Part shown: positions 52,156-60,821 of the stretch, in pieces | How positions within the stretch are numbered: position 1 is the stretch's first letter | Layout: the number at the start of each line of letters is the position of its first letter | Assembly (NCBI GenBank): GCA_024234595.1 | Contig: JACKNZ010000008.1 | Location: 113,004 to 177,003, forward strand | DNA from: Moraxellaceae bacterium | Lineage (GTDB): Bacteria; Pseudomonadota; Gammaproteobacteria; Pseudomonadales; Moraxellaceae | Length of the DNA: 64,000 nt | Direction: 5' to 3' | The notes under the pieces: model-generated | Databases searched by the model: none | What the model was told of the DNA's origin: nothing | Seen by the model: the letters and a program-made list of their open reading frames with translations, nothing else | Made by a program: the position numbers and the translations under genes

Positions 52156-52794
52156 ATGTCGCAGTTAACTATTGCTTTATCTAAAGGACGTATTTTAAAA
52201 GATACTTTGCCACTGTTAAAAGTGGCAGGTATTGAAATGTTGGAAGACCCCGAAAAAAGTCGTAAATTGATTTTTCCGACCACTCATCCGCAAGTGAATA
52301 TTATTATTATTCGTGCCACTGATGTGCCAACTTATGTTGAAAATGGCGCAGCAGATTTGGGTGTAGCAGGTAAAGACGTGCTGATGGAGCATGGTGCAAG
52401 TGGGGTATATGAGCCACTAGATTTAGATATTGCCAAGTGTAAGTTAATGGTCGCAGGCAAAGTTAATGCCCCACCTGTGAATGGCCGTTTGCGTATTGCC
52501 ACCAAATTTGTCAATTTGACCAAACAATATTATGCCCAAAAAGGCGAACAAGTCGAAGTGATTAAACTTTATGGTTCTATGGAGTTAGCCCCATTAATGG
52601 GCTTAGCTGACCGTATTGTCGATGTGGTCGATACTGGCAAAACCCTTAAAGAAAACGGTTTAGAGCCATTGGAGCTCATTTCTTATATTTCTTCACGATT
52701 GATTGTTAATAAAGCGAGTTTTAAACGTAAATCTGATTTAATTCAGCCATTGTTGCAACAGCTTACGCAGGCTGTGGCACAAAACAAGGTGTAA
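52156..52794 (+). CDS. hisG: ATP phosphoribosyltransferase, short form
   Basis: 212 residues, hence the short HisG type without the C-terminal regulatory domain, which needs HisZ for activity. Motifs: LSKGRILKDTLPLL, RATDVPTYVENGAADLGVAGKDVLME, KLYGSMELAPLMGLADRIVDVVDTGKTLKENGL. It makes phosphoribosyl-ATP from ATP and PRPP, the first step in histidine synthesis. hisZ is not in the window. Confidence 0.95.
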   Translation: MSQLTIALSKGRILKDTLPLLKVAGIEMLEDPEKSRKLIFPTTHPQVNIIIIRATDVPTYVENGAADLGVAGKDVLMEHGASGVYEPLDLDIAKCKLMVAGKVNAPPVNGRLRIATKFVNLTKQYYAQKGEQVEVIKLYGSMELAPLMGLADRIVDVVDTGKTLKENGLEPLELISYISSRLIVNKASFKRKSDLIQPLLQQLTQAVAQNKV

Positions 52795-52796
52795 TT

Positions 52797-54104
52797 ATGG
52801 TATCCATTCGTCGTTTAAGCACAACGGCTGCTAATTTTGAGCAAGAACTGAATCAACTATTGGCCTGGGAAAGCGTTAATGATCATCAGTTGCAACAAAC
52901 GGTATTGGATATTATTGGCCGTGTGCAACAACAAGGTGATGTGGCGGTATTGGATTATACCCGTCGTTTTGACCAAGTAACGGCTGAGACAATGGCTGGC
53001 TTGAGTTTGTCGGCAGAGCAATTATCTACGGCTTATCACAACTTAAATGAGCAACAGCGTAACGCGTTGGCCAGTGCTGCTGAGCGTATTCGTTATTATC
53101 ATGGCAAACAAAAACAAGATTCATGGCAATATCAAGAAGTTGATGGCACGATGCTCGGCCAACAAATTACGCCATTAGATCGCGTGGGTATTTATGTACC
53201 TGGTGGTAAAGCTAGTTATCCTTCATCGGTGTTAATGAATGCGATTCCTGCTAAAGTGGCAGGCGTGCCTGAAGTAATTATGTGTGTGCCAACTCCACGC
53301 GGCGAAGTCAATAATTTAGTCTTAGCAGCGGCTTATTTAGCAGGTGTTGATAAAGTATTTACCATTGGTGGGGCACAGGCTGTTGCGGCTTTAGCCTACG
53401 GCACAGCCACCATTCCCAAAGTTGATAAAATTGTTGGGCCAGGTAATAGTTATGTGGCAACGGCTAAACGTTTAGTGTTTGGCCAAGTCGGCATTGATAT
53501 GATTGCAGGCCCTTCTGAGATTTTGATTTATTGTGATGGCAAAACGGATCCAGATTGGATTGCTATGGATTTATTTTCTCAAGCTGAACACGACGAAGAA
53601 GCACAAGCCATTTTAATCAGTGAAGATGCAGCGTATTTAGACGCGGTACAACAATCTATTGATAAATTATTGCCTACTTTAGAGCGTGCAGTGATTGCTC
53701 GTGCTTCATTAACAGGGCGTGGTGCCTTAATTCATGTTAAAAATCAACAGGAAGCCTTAGCGGTGATTAACCGTATTGCGCCTGAGCATTTAGAATTATC
53801 GGTCGAAAATCCTGAAGCTTTATTGCCATATATTCGTCATGCGGGCGCAATTTTTATGGGGCGTTATACACCCGAAGCTTTAGGGGATTATTGTGCAGGG
53901 CCAAATCACGTTTTGCCAACATCAGGTACAGCGCGTTTTTCTTCCCCTTTAGGCGTCTATGATTTTCAAAAACGTTCTAGTTTGATTTATTGCTCCGCGC
54001 AAGGTGCAAGTCATTTAGCAGAAGTGGCTTCAGTCTTGGCGCGAGGTGAAAGTTTAACGGCTCATGCACGTTCAGCAGAGTATCGTATTCTTTCTGAGGA
54101 ATAA
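52797..54104 (+). CDS. hisD: histidinol dehydrogenase
   Basis: 435 residues. Two NAD-dependent oxidations give histidine. Motifs: RVGIYVPGGKASYPSSVLMNAIPAKVAGV, TIGGAQAVAALAYGT, VDKIVGPGNSYVATAKR, the Zn-site LFSQAEHDEEAQAIL, and DYCAGPNHVLPTSGTARF. It starts two bases after hisG. A small gene and a toxin-like pair follow before hisC. Confidence 0.97.
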   Translation: MVSIRRLSTTAANFEQELNQLLAWESVNDHQLQQTVLDIIGRVQQQGDVAVLDYTRRFDQVTAETMAGLSLSAEQLSTAYHNLNEQQRNALASAAERIRYYHGKQKQDSWQYQEVDGTMLGQQITPLDRVGIYVPGGKASYPSSVLMNAIPAKVAGVPEVIMCVPTPRGEVNNLVLAAAYLAGVDKVFTIGGAQAVAALAYGTATIPKVDKIVGPGNSYVATAKRLVFGQVGIDMIAGPSEILIYCDGKTDPDWIAMDLFSQAEHDEEAQAILISEDAAYLDAVQQSIDKLLPTLERAVIARASLTGRGALIHVKNQQEALAVINRIAPEHLELSVENPEALLPYIRHAGAIFMGRYTPEALGDYCAGPNHVLPTSGTARFSSPLGVYDFQKRSSLIYCSAQGASHLAEVASVLARGESLTAHARSAEYRILSEE

Positions 54105-54108
54105 GCAG

Positions 54109-54348
54109 ATGGACTTAGCCGATAAATTTGTCCAATTTGCCGAATCAGGAAATCAACAACGTTTGCAAACCAAAGACGGTCGCGTGTTGCAGGGTTGGAT
54201 TATGGAAATTACCGACGATGCCTTGTTAATTAGCACAGGTTCAGGCGAGAAAGGCCAAGATGTTTGGCTAAAGTTAGTCGATGTTGAACCGACTAGTCTT
54301 GCTTATTTTCATAGTCACAGCCAACAGTGGCAGCCATTTATTATCTAA
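54109..54348 (+). CDS. small hypothetical protein between hisD and the PIN gene
   Basis: 79 residues from ATG 54109, with GAGGA eight bases upstream overlapping the hisD 3' end. The sequence MDLADKFVQFAESGNQQRL has a short helix, followed by beta strands RVLQGWIMEITDDALLISTG and DVWLKLVDVEPTSLAYF, like a small SH3/Sm-type barrel. No family is recognised with confidence. Close coupling to hisD suggests it is a real translated gene. Confidence 0.6.
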   Translation: MDLADKFVQFAESGNQQRLQTKDGRVLQGWIMEITDDALLISTGSGEKGQDVWLKLVDVEPTSLAYFHSHSQQWQPFII

Positions 54349-54370
54349 TTTGAGTGGTATTGTGCAGCTT

Positions 54371-54811
54371 ATGAAAGTTTATCTTGATAATTGTATGTTT
54401 AATCGGCCTTTTGACAATCAAACCAATTTACGGGTACGTATTGAGACAGAGGCGAAGTTATATGTTCAAGATAAAATTAAATTAGGTGATTTGGGCTTGG
54501 TTTGGTCTTACATTTTGGATTTTGAAAATTTCCAAAACCCATTTGTGGAGCGTAAACAGGCCATTGCTAAATGGCGAAATCTTGCTAATGTTGATATTGA
54601 GGAAACGGCTTTATTATTGGCAAATGCACAATTTTTTGTTTCTTTAGGTATTCAACCAAAAGACGCATTACATGTAGCTTGTGCAATCGAAGGGCAAGCT
54701 GATTATTTTTTATCAACAGACGATAAATTGCTTAAAAAGTTAGTAACACAACATCAAATAATAGCAATGAACCCTGTAGATTTTATTAAGGTGCTTGAAA
54801 ATGATTACTGA
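54371..54811 (+). CDS. PIN-domain protein, probable toxin
   Basis: 146 residues from ATG 54371 (the earlier start would lie inside the small gene). A PIN domain with acidic residues at D6 (MKVYLDNCMFNRPFDN), D50 or E52 (SYILDFENFQNPF), D98 (QPKDALHVACAIEG) and D117/D118 (FLSTDDKLLKKL). The C-terminal half is the typical PIN pattern A-D-Y-F-L-S-T-D. It is a different PIN branch from the VapC at 20910. It overlaps the next gene by 11 bases; that gene may be its antitoxin. Ribonuclease activity is inferred from the family. Confidence 0.78.
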   Translation: MKVYLDNCMFNRPFDNQTNLRVRIETEAKLYVQDKIKLGDLGLVWSYILDFENFQNPFVERKQAIAKWRNLANVDIEETALLLANAQFFVSLGIQPKDALHVACAIEGQADYFLSTDDKLLKKLVTQHQIIAMNPVDFIKVLENDY

Positions 54812-55001
54812 TACCGAAATCAAGCTAAAGGGCGTTGAGGCTTTAATTGTAGCTTTGGGGGAAGTTCAAGCAGAGCGTTTTATTAGCTTAATTCTGCGAG
54901 AGCCATTTGACTATACCCTGTGGCAACAAAAGTTATGGCTAAATCAATCTGTTGAAAGCATTAGCAGTATGGCAATGGCACATCGTCAAGCGGTTAAGTA
55001 G
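54801..55001 (+). CDS. small acidic protein, probable antitoxin of the PIN gene
   Basis: 66 residues from ATG 54801, whose start lies inside the last codons of the PIN gene. MITDTEIKLKGVEALIVALG, VQAERFISLILREPFDYTLW and SVESISSMAMAHRQ are helical, with an overall pattern like small proteins I recall beside PIN-type genes, where they are taken as antitoxins. The order toxin-then-antitoxin is unusual for PIN systems and known for HigBA. The assignment depends on context. Confidence 0.6.
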   Translation: MITDTEIKLKGVEALIVALGEVQAERFISLILREPFDYTLWQQKLWLNQSVESISSMAMAHRQAVK

Positions 55002-55012
55002 AAATGATGTTT

Positions 55013-55043
55013 GTAGCCTGTATGCAGCATAGCGAAATACAGG
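55013..55043. repeat. short REP-type hairpin GTAGCCTG ... CAGG
   Basis: CCTGTAT (55017-55023) pairs with ATACAGG (55037-55043) in the 31-base unit that begins GTAGCCTG. This resembles a repeat class (GTAGCCTGGATG ... GAATCCAGG) found in several proteobacterial genomes. It sits between the putative antitoxin and hisC. Confidence 0.5.
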
Positions 55044-55115
55044 AAATCATGCTTAATTTGAGATCCCTGTTACTTACCTGATTATCTGACTGTATCAAAA
55101 TTCTTGAGTACCATT

Positions 55116-56183
55116 ATGAGCCAAGCTTATTGGAGTCCTTTAGTTAAGACTTTAGTGCCGTATATTCCCGGTGAGCAACCTAAAGTCGCTAACTTAATTA
55201 AATTAAATACCAACGAAAATCCCTATCCACCTTCGCCCTTAGCGTTGCAAGCCATGCAACAAGCAGTAGGCGAGGGCTTACGTTTATATCCCGACCCCGA
55301 TGCCTCTGTCTTAAAACAAGCCATTGCCGATTATTATGGCGTAGAACGTCAACAAGTGTTTGTTGGTAATGGCTCAGACGAAGTGTTAGCGCACGCGTTT
55401 ATGGCTTTTTTTAAACAAGATCAGCCGATTTTATTTCCTGATATTTCTTATAGTTTTTATAAGGTGTATGCAGGTTTATACGAAGTAGAGTACAAAACCG
55501 TCCCACTCAATGAACAGTTTCAAATAGCAGTAGAAGACTATCAACAACCAAATGGCGGTATTATTTTCCCTAATCCCAATGCACCAACGGCTTGTGTGTT
55601 GCCTTTAGCAGCGATTGAACAAGTGTTACAAGCTAACCCTCATCAGGTAGTGATTATTGATGAAGCGTATATTGATTTTGGTGGTCAAACGGCGATTAGC
55701 TTAGTTAATCAATATCCACAATTATTAGTGGTGCAAACCTTATCAAAATCGCGCTCTTTAGCAGGTTTACGCATTGGTTTAGCGGTTGGCCAAGCGCATT
55801 TGATTGAAGCTTTGGAGCGAGTTAAAAATAGCTTTAATTCTTATCCAATGGATAAAGTGGCGATTGCGGGTGGAGTAGCCGCCTTTGAAGATAAAGTCTA
55901 TTTTCAGCAAACTTGCCAAGCAATTATAAATAGTCGCACATGGTTAACCACACAGTTAGAGCAATTGGGCTTTGAAGTGTTGCCTTCAGCCGCTAATTTT
56001 GTCTTTGCTCGTCATCCACAGCAAGATGCCGCACAATTAGCTTTAGCGTTGCGTGAACAGGCAATTATTGTCCGTCATTTTAAACAAGCAAGAATTGAAC
56101 AATTCCTCCGAATTACCATTGGTAAAGAAGAAGACAATCAAGCTTTGGTGAAAGTGCTTCAAATGATATTGTCGAGTGCTTGA
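55116..56183 (+). CDS. hisC: histidinol-phosphate aminotransferase
   Basis: 355 residues from ATG 55116 (ATG preceded by an in-frame TTG at 55104, which I reject). PLP-dependent fold type I: KLNTNENPYPPSP, FVGNGSDEVLAHAFMAFF, NPNAPTACVLP, VIIDEAYIDFG, TLSKSRSLAGLRIGLAVG with the PLP-binding Lys, and FLRITIGKEEDN at the end. It follows hisD after about one kilobase occupied by three small genes. Confidence 0.95.
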   Translation: MSQAYWSPLVKTLVPYIPGEQPKVANLIKLNTNENPYPPSPLALQAMQQAVGEGLRLYPDPDASVLKQAIADYYGVERQQVFVGNGSDEVLAHAFMAFFKQDQPILFPDISYSFYKVYAGLYEVEYKTVPLNEQFQIAVEDYQQPNGGIIFPNPNAPTACVLPLAAIEQVLQANPHQVVIIDEAYIDFGGQTAISLVNQYPQLLVVQTLSKSRSLAGLRIGLAVGQAHLIEALERVKNSFNSYPMDKVAIAGGVAAFEDKVYFQQTCQAIINSRTWLTTQLEQLGFEVLPSAANFVFARHPQQDAAQLALALREQAIIVRHFKQARIEQFLRITIGKEEDNQALVKVLQMILSSA

Positions 56184-56237
56184 ATTATATTTCGCCTTCA
56201 AGTAGTAATTATTTAGTAGACAGTAGGAAGTTATTAT

Positions 56238-56612
56238 ATGAAGTGGGTTTGGTTGGCATGTAAAAGAACATTCGATTTTTCAGGACGCTCACAAAGAAAA
56301 GAATATTGGTACTTTACTCTTTTTCAATTTGTCATGCTTATCTTTATGATAGTCATTGATATTATGAGTAATCAGTTATTTGAACATAATGAATTAGGTT
56401 TAGGATTGTTTTCTTTATCATTTTTAGTTCTGACTTTGGTGTCATCACTTTCCGTCACAGTTAGGCGTCTTCATGATATAGATGTTACTGGGTGGGGGGT
56501 TTTTGTCAACTTAATCCCATATATTGGTACAATTGGATTGTGGGTACTGTTATGCCAAAAAGGGACAGTTGGAGAAAATAAATATGGTAAAGACCCATTG
56601 GCCTCCTTTTAG
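56238..56612 (+). CDS. DUF805 membrane protein
   Basis: 124 residues. The family signature FDFSGRSQRKEYWYFTLFQF (about 13-32) and RRLHDIDVTGWGVFVNLIPYIG, with four hydrophobic helices and the final KGTVGENKYGKDP, identify DUF805. Function unknown; the family is inner-membrane. It is 54 bases downstream of hisC, convergent with the HtrA gene. Confidence 0.9.
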   Translation: MKWVWLACKRTFDFSGRSQRKEYWYFTLFQFVMLIFMIVIDIMSNQLFEHNELGLGLFSLSFLVLTLVSSLSVTVRRLHDIDVTGWGVFVNLIPYIGTIGLWVLLCQKGTVGENKYGKDPLASF

Positions 56613-56635
56613 AATTTGCATGTTAGCACACTAAA

Positions 56636-56652
56636 CTGGGCATTTTGCCCAG
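56636..56652. terminator. hairpin terminator between DUF805 gene and htrA-type gene
   Basis: CTGGGCA-TTT-TGCCCAG, a perfect seven-base-pair stem between convergent genes, likely a bidirectional transcript end. T runs are short. Confidence 0.55.
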
Positions 56653-56689
56653 CTAGTTGGTTTCAAGTTTTGTGTAACTTTTTTAAAAA

Positions 56690-57856
56690 TTACTCTTCTT
56701 CTTGCGGCTGTTCAGCTTGTGGCCGTTTGCCAATCGTCACCATCAGCTCCACTTCTTGGCCGCCACGTTTGACGACTATAGGTACTTTAGTATTAGGTTT
56801 AAGACCAGCCACTGTTTTAAGCAAATCACTGTCGGTCGTAATTCGTTTGTTATTGATACTAATGACAACATCACTGGGTTTTAAACCACCTTGTGCGGCT
56901 GGCCCTCCGCGCACAATGCCTGCAATTTCTACCCCTTCATCGGCTTTTTTGTTAATCGTTCCGTCTTCATTAAAATCATGGTTACTTTGCTTAATCTCGA
57001 CCCCCAACCAACCACGAACCACTTGGCCATTAGCAATAATGTCTAACATCACCGATTGTGCTAATTGAGCAGGAATAGCAAAACCTATGCCCATTGAACC
57101 ACCCGAACGAGAATAAATAGCGGTATTGATACCGACCAAATTGCCTGCCACATCAACCAGCGCACCGCCCGAATTACCGGGGTTGATAGCCGCATCGGTT
57201 TGAATAAAATCCTCAAAGGTATTGATGCCCAAGCCATTGCGCCCTAACGCCGAAATGATACCTTGGGTGACGGTTTGCCCAACGCCAAAAGGATTACCAA
57301 TGGCTAAAACCACATCCCCCACTTCGTTGGGCGAGCTTTTAAAGGCTAAGGTAGGCAGGTTGTCTAATTTGACTTGAATGACGGCTAAATCACTGTCGGG
57401 GTCAGTACCAATCACTTTAGCTTTAGCTTTACGACCATCGTGCAGGGCAACCACAATTTCGGTGGCTTTACCCACTACATGGTTGTTGGTTAAAATATAA
57501 CCATCTTTAGAAACTATCACGCCCGAACCTAAACCAGAACGTGGCTCAGCCTGTTGTTGATTCATGCCATGCCGTCGTAAAAATTCACCAAAGAAAGGGT
57601 CATTCATTAAGGGATGAGTGCTTTGTTTTACTATTTCGGTAGTAAAAATATTGACCACCGCAGGGGCAGTTGCTTTAACGGTTGCCGCATACGAAGCAAC
57701 TCCAGTACCATTTTGTTGAATGGCGGCTGGTCGCTCTTGGCTTAGATTGACTTGAGCAGGGGGCTTATGTGTATCAGTGTTGTCTTTAGGTTGGCAGCCA
57801 ACAAACATCGCAAGACTACAGGCGACTACTAAAGGTTTAATGAAGATATTCGACAT
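56690..57856 (-). CDS. HtrA-type serine protease with one PDZ domain (DegS/AlgW-like)
   Basis: 388 residues from ATG 57856 (a first ATG three codons earlier would leave the site GGA adjacent to it). The catalytic triad is H126 (GYILTNNHVVG), D156 (DPDSDLAVI) and S229 (NPGNSGGAL), using this start. One PDZ domain follows (about 275-375: GIVRGGPAAQGGLKPSDVVISINN). The one-PDZ layout matches DegS/AlgW, which sense unfolded porins. Unlike those, the N-terminus ends in AMFVGC, a possible lipobox with Cys21, so it may be a lipoprotein. The tail is acidic. Confidence 0.88.
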   Translation of the reverse strand: MSNIFIKPLVVACSLAMFVGCQPKDNTDTHKPPAQVNLSQERPAAIQQNGTGVASYAATVKATAPAVVNIFTTEIVKQSTHPLMNDPFFGEFLRRHGMNQQQAEPRSGLGSGVIVSKDGYILTNNHVVGKATEIVVALHDGRKAKAKVIGTDPDSDLAVIQVKLDNLPTLAFKSSPNEVGDVVLAIGNPFGVGQTVTQGIISALGRNGLGINTFEDFIQTDAAINPGNSGGALVDVAGNLVGINTAIYSRSGGSMGIGFAIPAQLAQSVMLDIIANGQVVRGWLGVEIKQSNHDFNEDGTINKKADEGVEIAGIVRGGPAAQGGLKPSDVVISINNKRITTDSDLLKTVAGLKPNTKVPIVVKRGGQEVELMVTIGKRPQAEQPQEEE

Positions 57857-57925
57857 AAAAATCATTCCATCTCATCTAACTGGGCATATACTTGGGGGCA
57901 TTCTAAATCAGTGCAAGAGTAAATT

Positions 57926-58684
57926 ATGGCCCCTTTAACACAAGTTAGCGAATTGTTACAAAGCACGCTAAAACCCCATTTATTTAATGATTATTGCCCT
58001 AATGGTTTACAAGTGCAGGGTAAAGAAGAAATTAAATTGTTAGTGACAGGCGTTACAGCTTGCCAAGCTTTGATTGATAAAGCGATTGCTTTAAAAGCGG
58101 ATGCCATTTTGGTACATCACGGATTTTTTTGGAAGAATGAAAGCCCTTGTGTAGTAGGTATGAAACAAAAGCGGCTTAAAGCACTGTTGCTAAATGATAT
58201 ATCGCTATTCGCTTATCATTTGCCTTTGGATGCACACCATGAGTTAGGTAATAATGTTCAGCTGGCCAAAAAGTTGGGCTTGGGTATGACGGGGGCATTA
58301 TTTCCTGATAGTCCTAAACAAGTGGGAAATGTAGCGGTCTTAGATGAGCCGATGTTGGTACAAGATTTTGTTGCTTTGTGTGAGCAGGTGTTGCTGCAAA
58401 AACCGATTCATATTACGGGTAATCAGCCCACTATTCAAAAAATTGGTTTTTGTACGGGCGCGGCTCAAGGATTTATTGAGCAAGCGGTGTTAATGGGCTG
58501 TGATGCTTATTTGAGTGGAGAGATTTCTGAGCCAACAGTACACGTTGCGCGTGAGATGGGTATTCATTATTTTGCAGCAGGGCATCATGCTACCGAGCGT
58601 TATGGTGTGCAGGCGGTAGGAGATTTTGTGGCCGCGCTGTTGGGCATTGAGCATGTGTTTGTAGATGTAGAAAATCCTGTTTAA
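57926..58684 (+). CDS. Nif3-like dinuclear metal-centre protein
   Basis: 252 residues. Metal-ligand segments: LVHHGFFWKNE, AYHLPLDAHHELGNN and HYFAAGHHATERYG, as in YbgI/Nif3 proteins, which form a hexameric toroid with two metals per subunit. The length is the short form without the middle domain. Function not established, linked to GTP cyclohydrolase I type 2-like folds. Divergent from the HtrA gene (69 bases between starts). Confidence 0.92.
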   Translation: MAPLTQVSELLQSTLKPHLFNDYCPNGLQVQGKEEIKLLVTGVTACQALIDKAIALKADAILVHHGFFWKNESPCVVGMKQKRLKALLLNDISLFAYHLPLDAHHELGNNVQLAKKLGLGMTGALFPDSPKQVGNVAVLDEPMLVQDFVALCEQVLLQKPIHITGNQPTIQKIGFCTGAAQGFIEQAVLMGCDAYLSGEISEPTVHVAREMGIHYFAAGHHATERYGVQAVGDFVAALLGIEHVFVDVENPV

Positions 58685-59174
58685 GGGGCGAATATCTCTC
58701 AGTTAAAGGAAAAAAGATTTACACTATGGGCAAAGCTTTCATCTTTAAGCAAGTTTTGTGCAAGTAGGTAATTTGATTTTGCTAAGTAAAAAAGAGTAGC
58801 AACGCACCAAACAATGCTAAAAACTTGAACTGTTCGAAGCTTATAAATATCAAAAGCTCTAGGCATTATTAATACCAGTGAATTAAGATTTATTGTTTAT
58901 TGCTACTCCGTTCATCCAGCGACAAATGTACCCTAAGCGAAGTCGGAGGGGGTATTGATTGTAAATCAGTTTGTCCTTAGCTGTCTGGCATTACCAGCAT
59001 TATGGGTTATTATCAGATGCTATGTAGAGTTTTTGTCGCAAAAGGTAGAGTTCCTCATGTCTCTAAAGCATTATAATACACAAGTTATGTTTTTTTTGTA
59101 AAAGTGGTTTTTTATATGTTTAAAAATGTTGTGCTTTTGTTAGTCAAATGGCAGAATGCCTAGCAAAGATTCGT
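58685..59174. other. gene-free stretch of about 490 bases
   Basis: I see no convincing reading frame, RNA gene, terminator or repeat. The stretch is AT-rich, with a GC-richer patch around 58918-58952 (GCGAAGTCGG) that faintly recalls the GTCGAAG repeats. It ends at the likely promoter of the next gene. Confidence 0.5.
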
Positions 59175-59183
59175 TGATATAAT
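59175..59183 (+). promoter_or_regulatory. extended -10 promoter element
   Basis: TGATATAAT is an extended -10 (TGN-TATAAT), perfect in the hexamer, 27 bases before the 59211 start. No clear -35 is needed or seen. Confidence 0.55.
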
Positions 59184-59210
59184 TCTTTGGGTATGTGGGA
59201 AAATTAGGAT

Positions 59211-60743
59211 ATGCTAAAAAAACTTTTGGTTGTTTCTGTGGGAATCACATTAGCAGGTTGTGGTGCTAGTTCAAAAGAAGATGCTGCTAGTATGTTGGCG
59301 GGTGTTTCTTCTACAAATACAAATAAAACTGCGACGACTGCAGTAACTACAGTAGCAACTTATCCAAGTGGTGGTAGTTTGGCTCAATTAAGAGTCAGTA
59401 ATGCGTTAGGACAGAGTGTGGAGTTTTGGAATACAACAAATAGCGATGGCCAAGTGGTTCCAGAACAGGCTCTTTATTCAGGAAAAGGTAAGGTTAGAGT
59501 ATATTATGGCACAGATGGAATGCCAACGCGCATTCAAAACGAGTTAACTGGTGAATTTGTTTTAATGTCATTTACCGATATTAGTGCGATGTTTCAAACT
59601 TTTGATAAAGACGGCAAATTTATTGGTGGATATCAAATTAGTGAAAAAGACGGTAAATATTATTCTGCTAAAATCGTCGGTAAGTCTTTTTTTACAGGGC
59701 AAATGATGCTTGATTTGACAGGTGGAACAAATCCAGCCAGTGCGGTGTTGTTGCCTGAGTCAGAAATTGTAGTTGAAGAGCCTAAAGAATTACCAGCAAA
59801 TACGCAAAAATTTATTCAAAGTTATATTGCACAAAATGTCGGTGCAAAATCAGCAATTTCACTCAGTGCAGGCAAAAGTTTAGCTAAAGGAGCTTTTTTA
59901 TCTGTTATGGGAGGAATGGTATATGGAGCAGCTTTAGGAGCGGCTGCACCTTTAGTGGGAACAGCCTTAATTGCGGCTGGCGCATGGAATGTTCTTCAAG
60001 GCTTACAGAATATTAATGGCACCGCATTAAATTATATGAAAGATAGCTTTGCTCGTTTTGAAAAGGGTGAAGCACCAGCAGACTTTTTACAATCGCAAAC
60101 GGATATTATTCAGCAAAATGCTAACTTGCCTTTGTCAAATTTTGTTGATAGGGCGAAGCGACTGGTTGGTGATGTGCGCGACCTTATTAATACTAAAATA
60201 AATATCTCAGATTTACACCCCGCTCAAGCCTTAAGTGTTGTCAAAACAAGTATTTCGGGTGTTGTAGTAGATACCAAAGGTGTTGTTGTTGCTCTTAAAG
60301 GTTTTATTTCTGAAAATGGCGTGTTATCGGCTAATGGCTCTTCAAAAGATGGTGTCAACACGCTCACACTAAATGGCACAATTAATGCCACATTTAACGC
60401 AACAGGCAATTTTGCGGGATATATGAGCGGTTCTTTAACTGGAACGCGTGATGATTTAGGCGGTTGCCAAGTTCAGCAAAATTCTGGTGAACAAGGTACG
60501 TTTGTTAAGGCTCATAATATGAGCAGCAGCTCAGGTGTTTCGGTATTCTTTTATGACGCATACACTATTCCAGATCAGTTTACAGTATCTACGTTTAATG
60601 GCGTTGTTTTTGGTACACCCGGTTTAGTATCAGGTTCTGGAACACAAAATTTAAATATTCCCAAAAATGGTATTTTTGTGGTCAGTGTTAATGCTCCTAG
60701 AAATGGCACGGCTTGGGAATATAATTTAAGTTGTCCCCAATAA
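59211..60743 (+). CDS. large lipoprotein of unknown function with internal glycine-rich hydrophobic segment
   Basis: 510 residues. Signal peptide with lipobox LAGC (Cys17). Then a Ser/Thr/Ala linker, a beta-rich part with YSGKGKVRVYYGTDG, a long hydrophobic Gly/Ala-rich segment (about 225-265: VMGGMVYGAALGAAAPLVGTALIAAG, in two halves) that could insert in a membrane, a helical part, and a C-terminal beta domain (GVSVFFYDAYTIPDQFTVS ... SGTQNLNIP) that resembles small carbohydrate- or calcium-domain folds. No family recognised. Likely outer-membrane anchored. Promoter element just upstream. Confidence 0.75.
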   Translation: MLKKLLVVSVGITLAGCGASSKEDAASMLAGVSSTNTNKTATTAVTTVATYPSGGSLAQLRVSNALGQSVEFWNTTNSDGQVVPEQALYSGKGKVRVYYGTDGMPTRIQNELTGEFVLMSFTDISAMFQTFDKDGKFIGGYQISEKDGKYYSAKIVGKSFFTGQMMLDLTGGTNPASAVLLPESEIVVEEPKELPANTQKFIQSYIAQNVGAKSAISLSAGKSLAKGAFLSVMGGMVYGAALGAAAPLVGTALIAAGAWNVLQGLQNINGTALNYMKDSFARFEKGEAPADFLQSQTDIIQQNANLPLSNFVDRAKRLVGDVRDLINTKINISDLHPAQALSVVKTSISGVVVDTKGVVVALKGFISENGVLSANGSSKDGVNTLTLNGTINATFNATGNFAGYMSGSLTGTRDDLGGCQVQQNSGEQGTFVKAHNMSSSSGVSVFFYDAYTIPDQFTVSTFNGVVFGTPGLVSGSGTQNLNIPKNGIFVVSVNAPRNGTAWEYNLSCPQ

Positions 60744-60821
60744 TATAAATGTAAACTGATGGCTTATGTGGGTGTGTGTTTATTATACACATTCACATAT
60801 GTTGCATAAGAGAGAATATTT

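Noticed and set aside
58685..59210. Large gap as a place for a tRNA or small RNA
   Set aside because: No cloverleaf pattern or stem followed by a T run could be found by eye; only a promoter element near its end.
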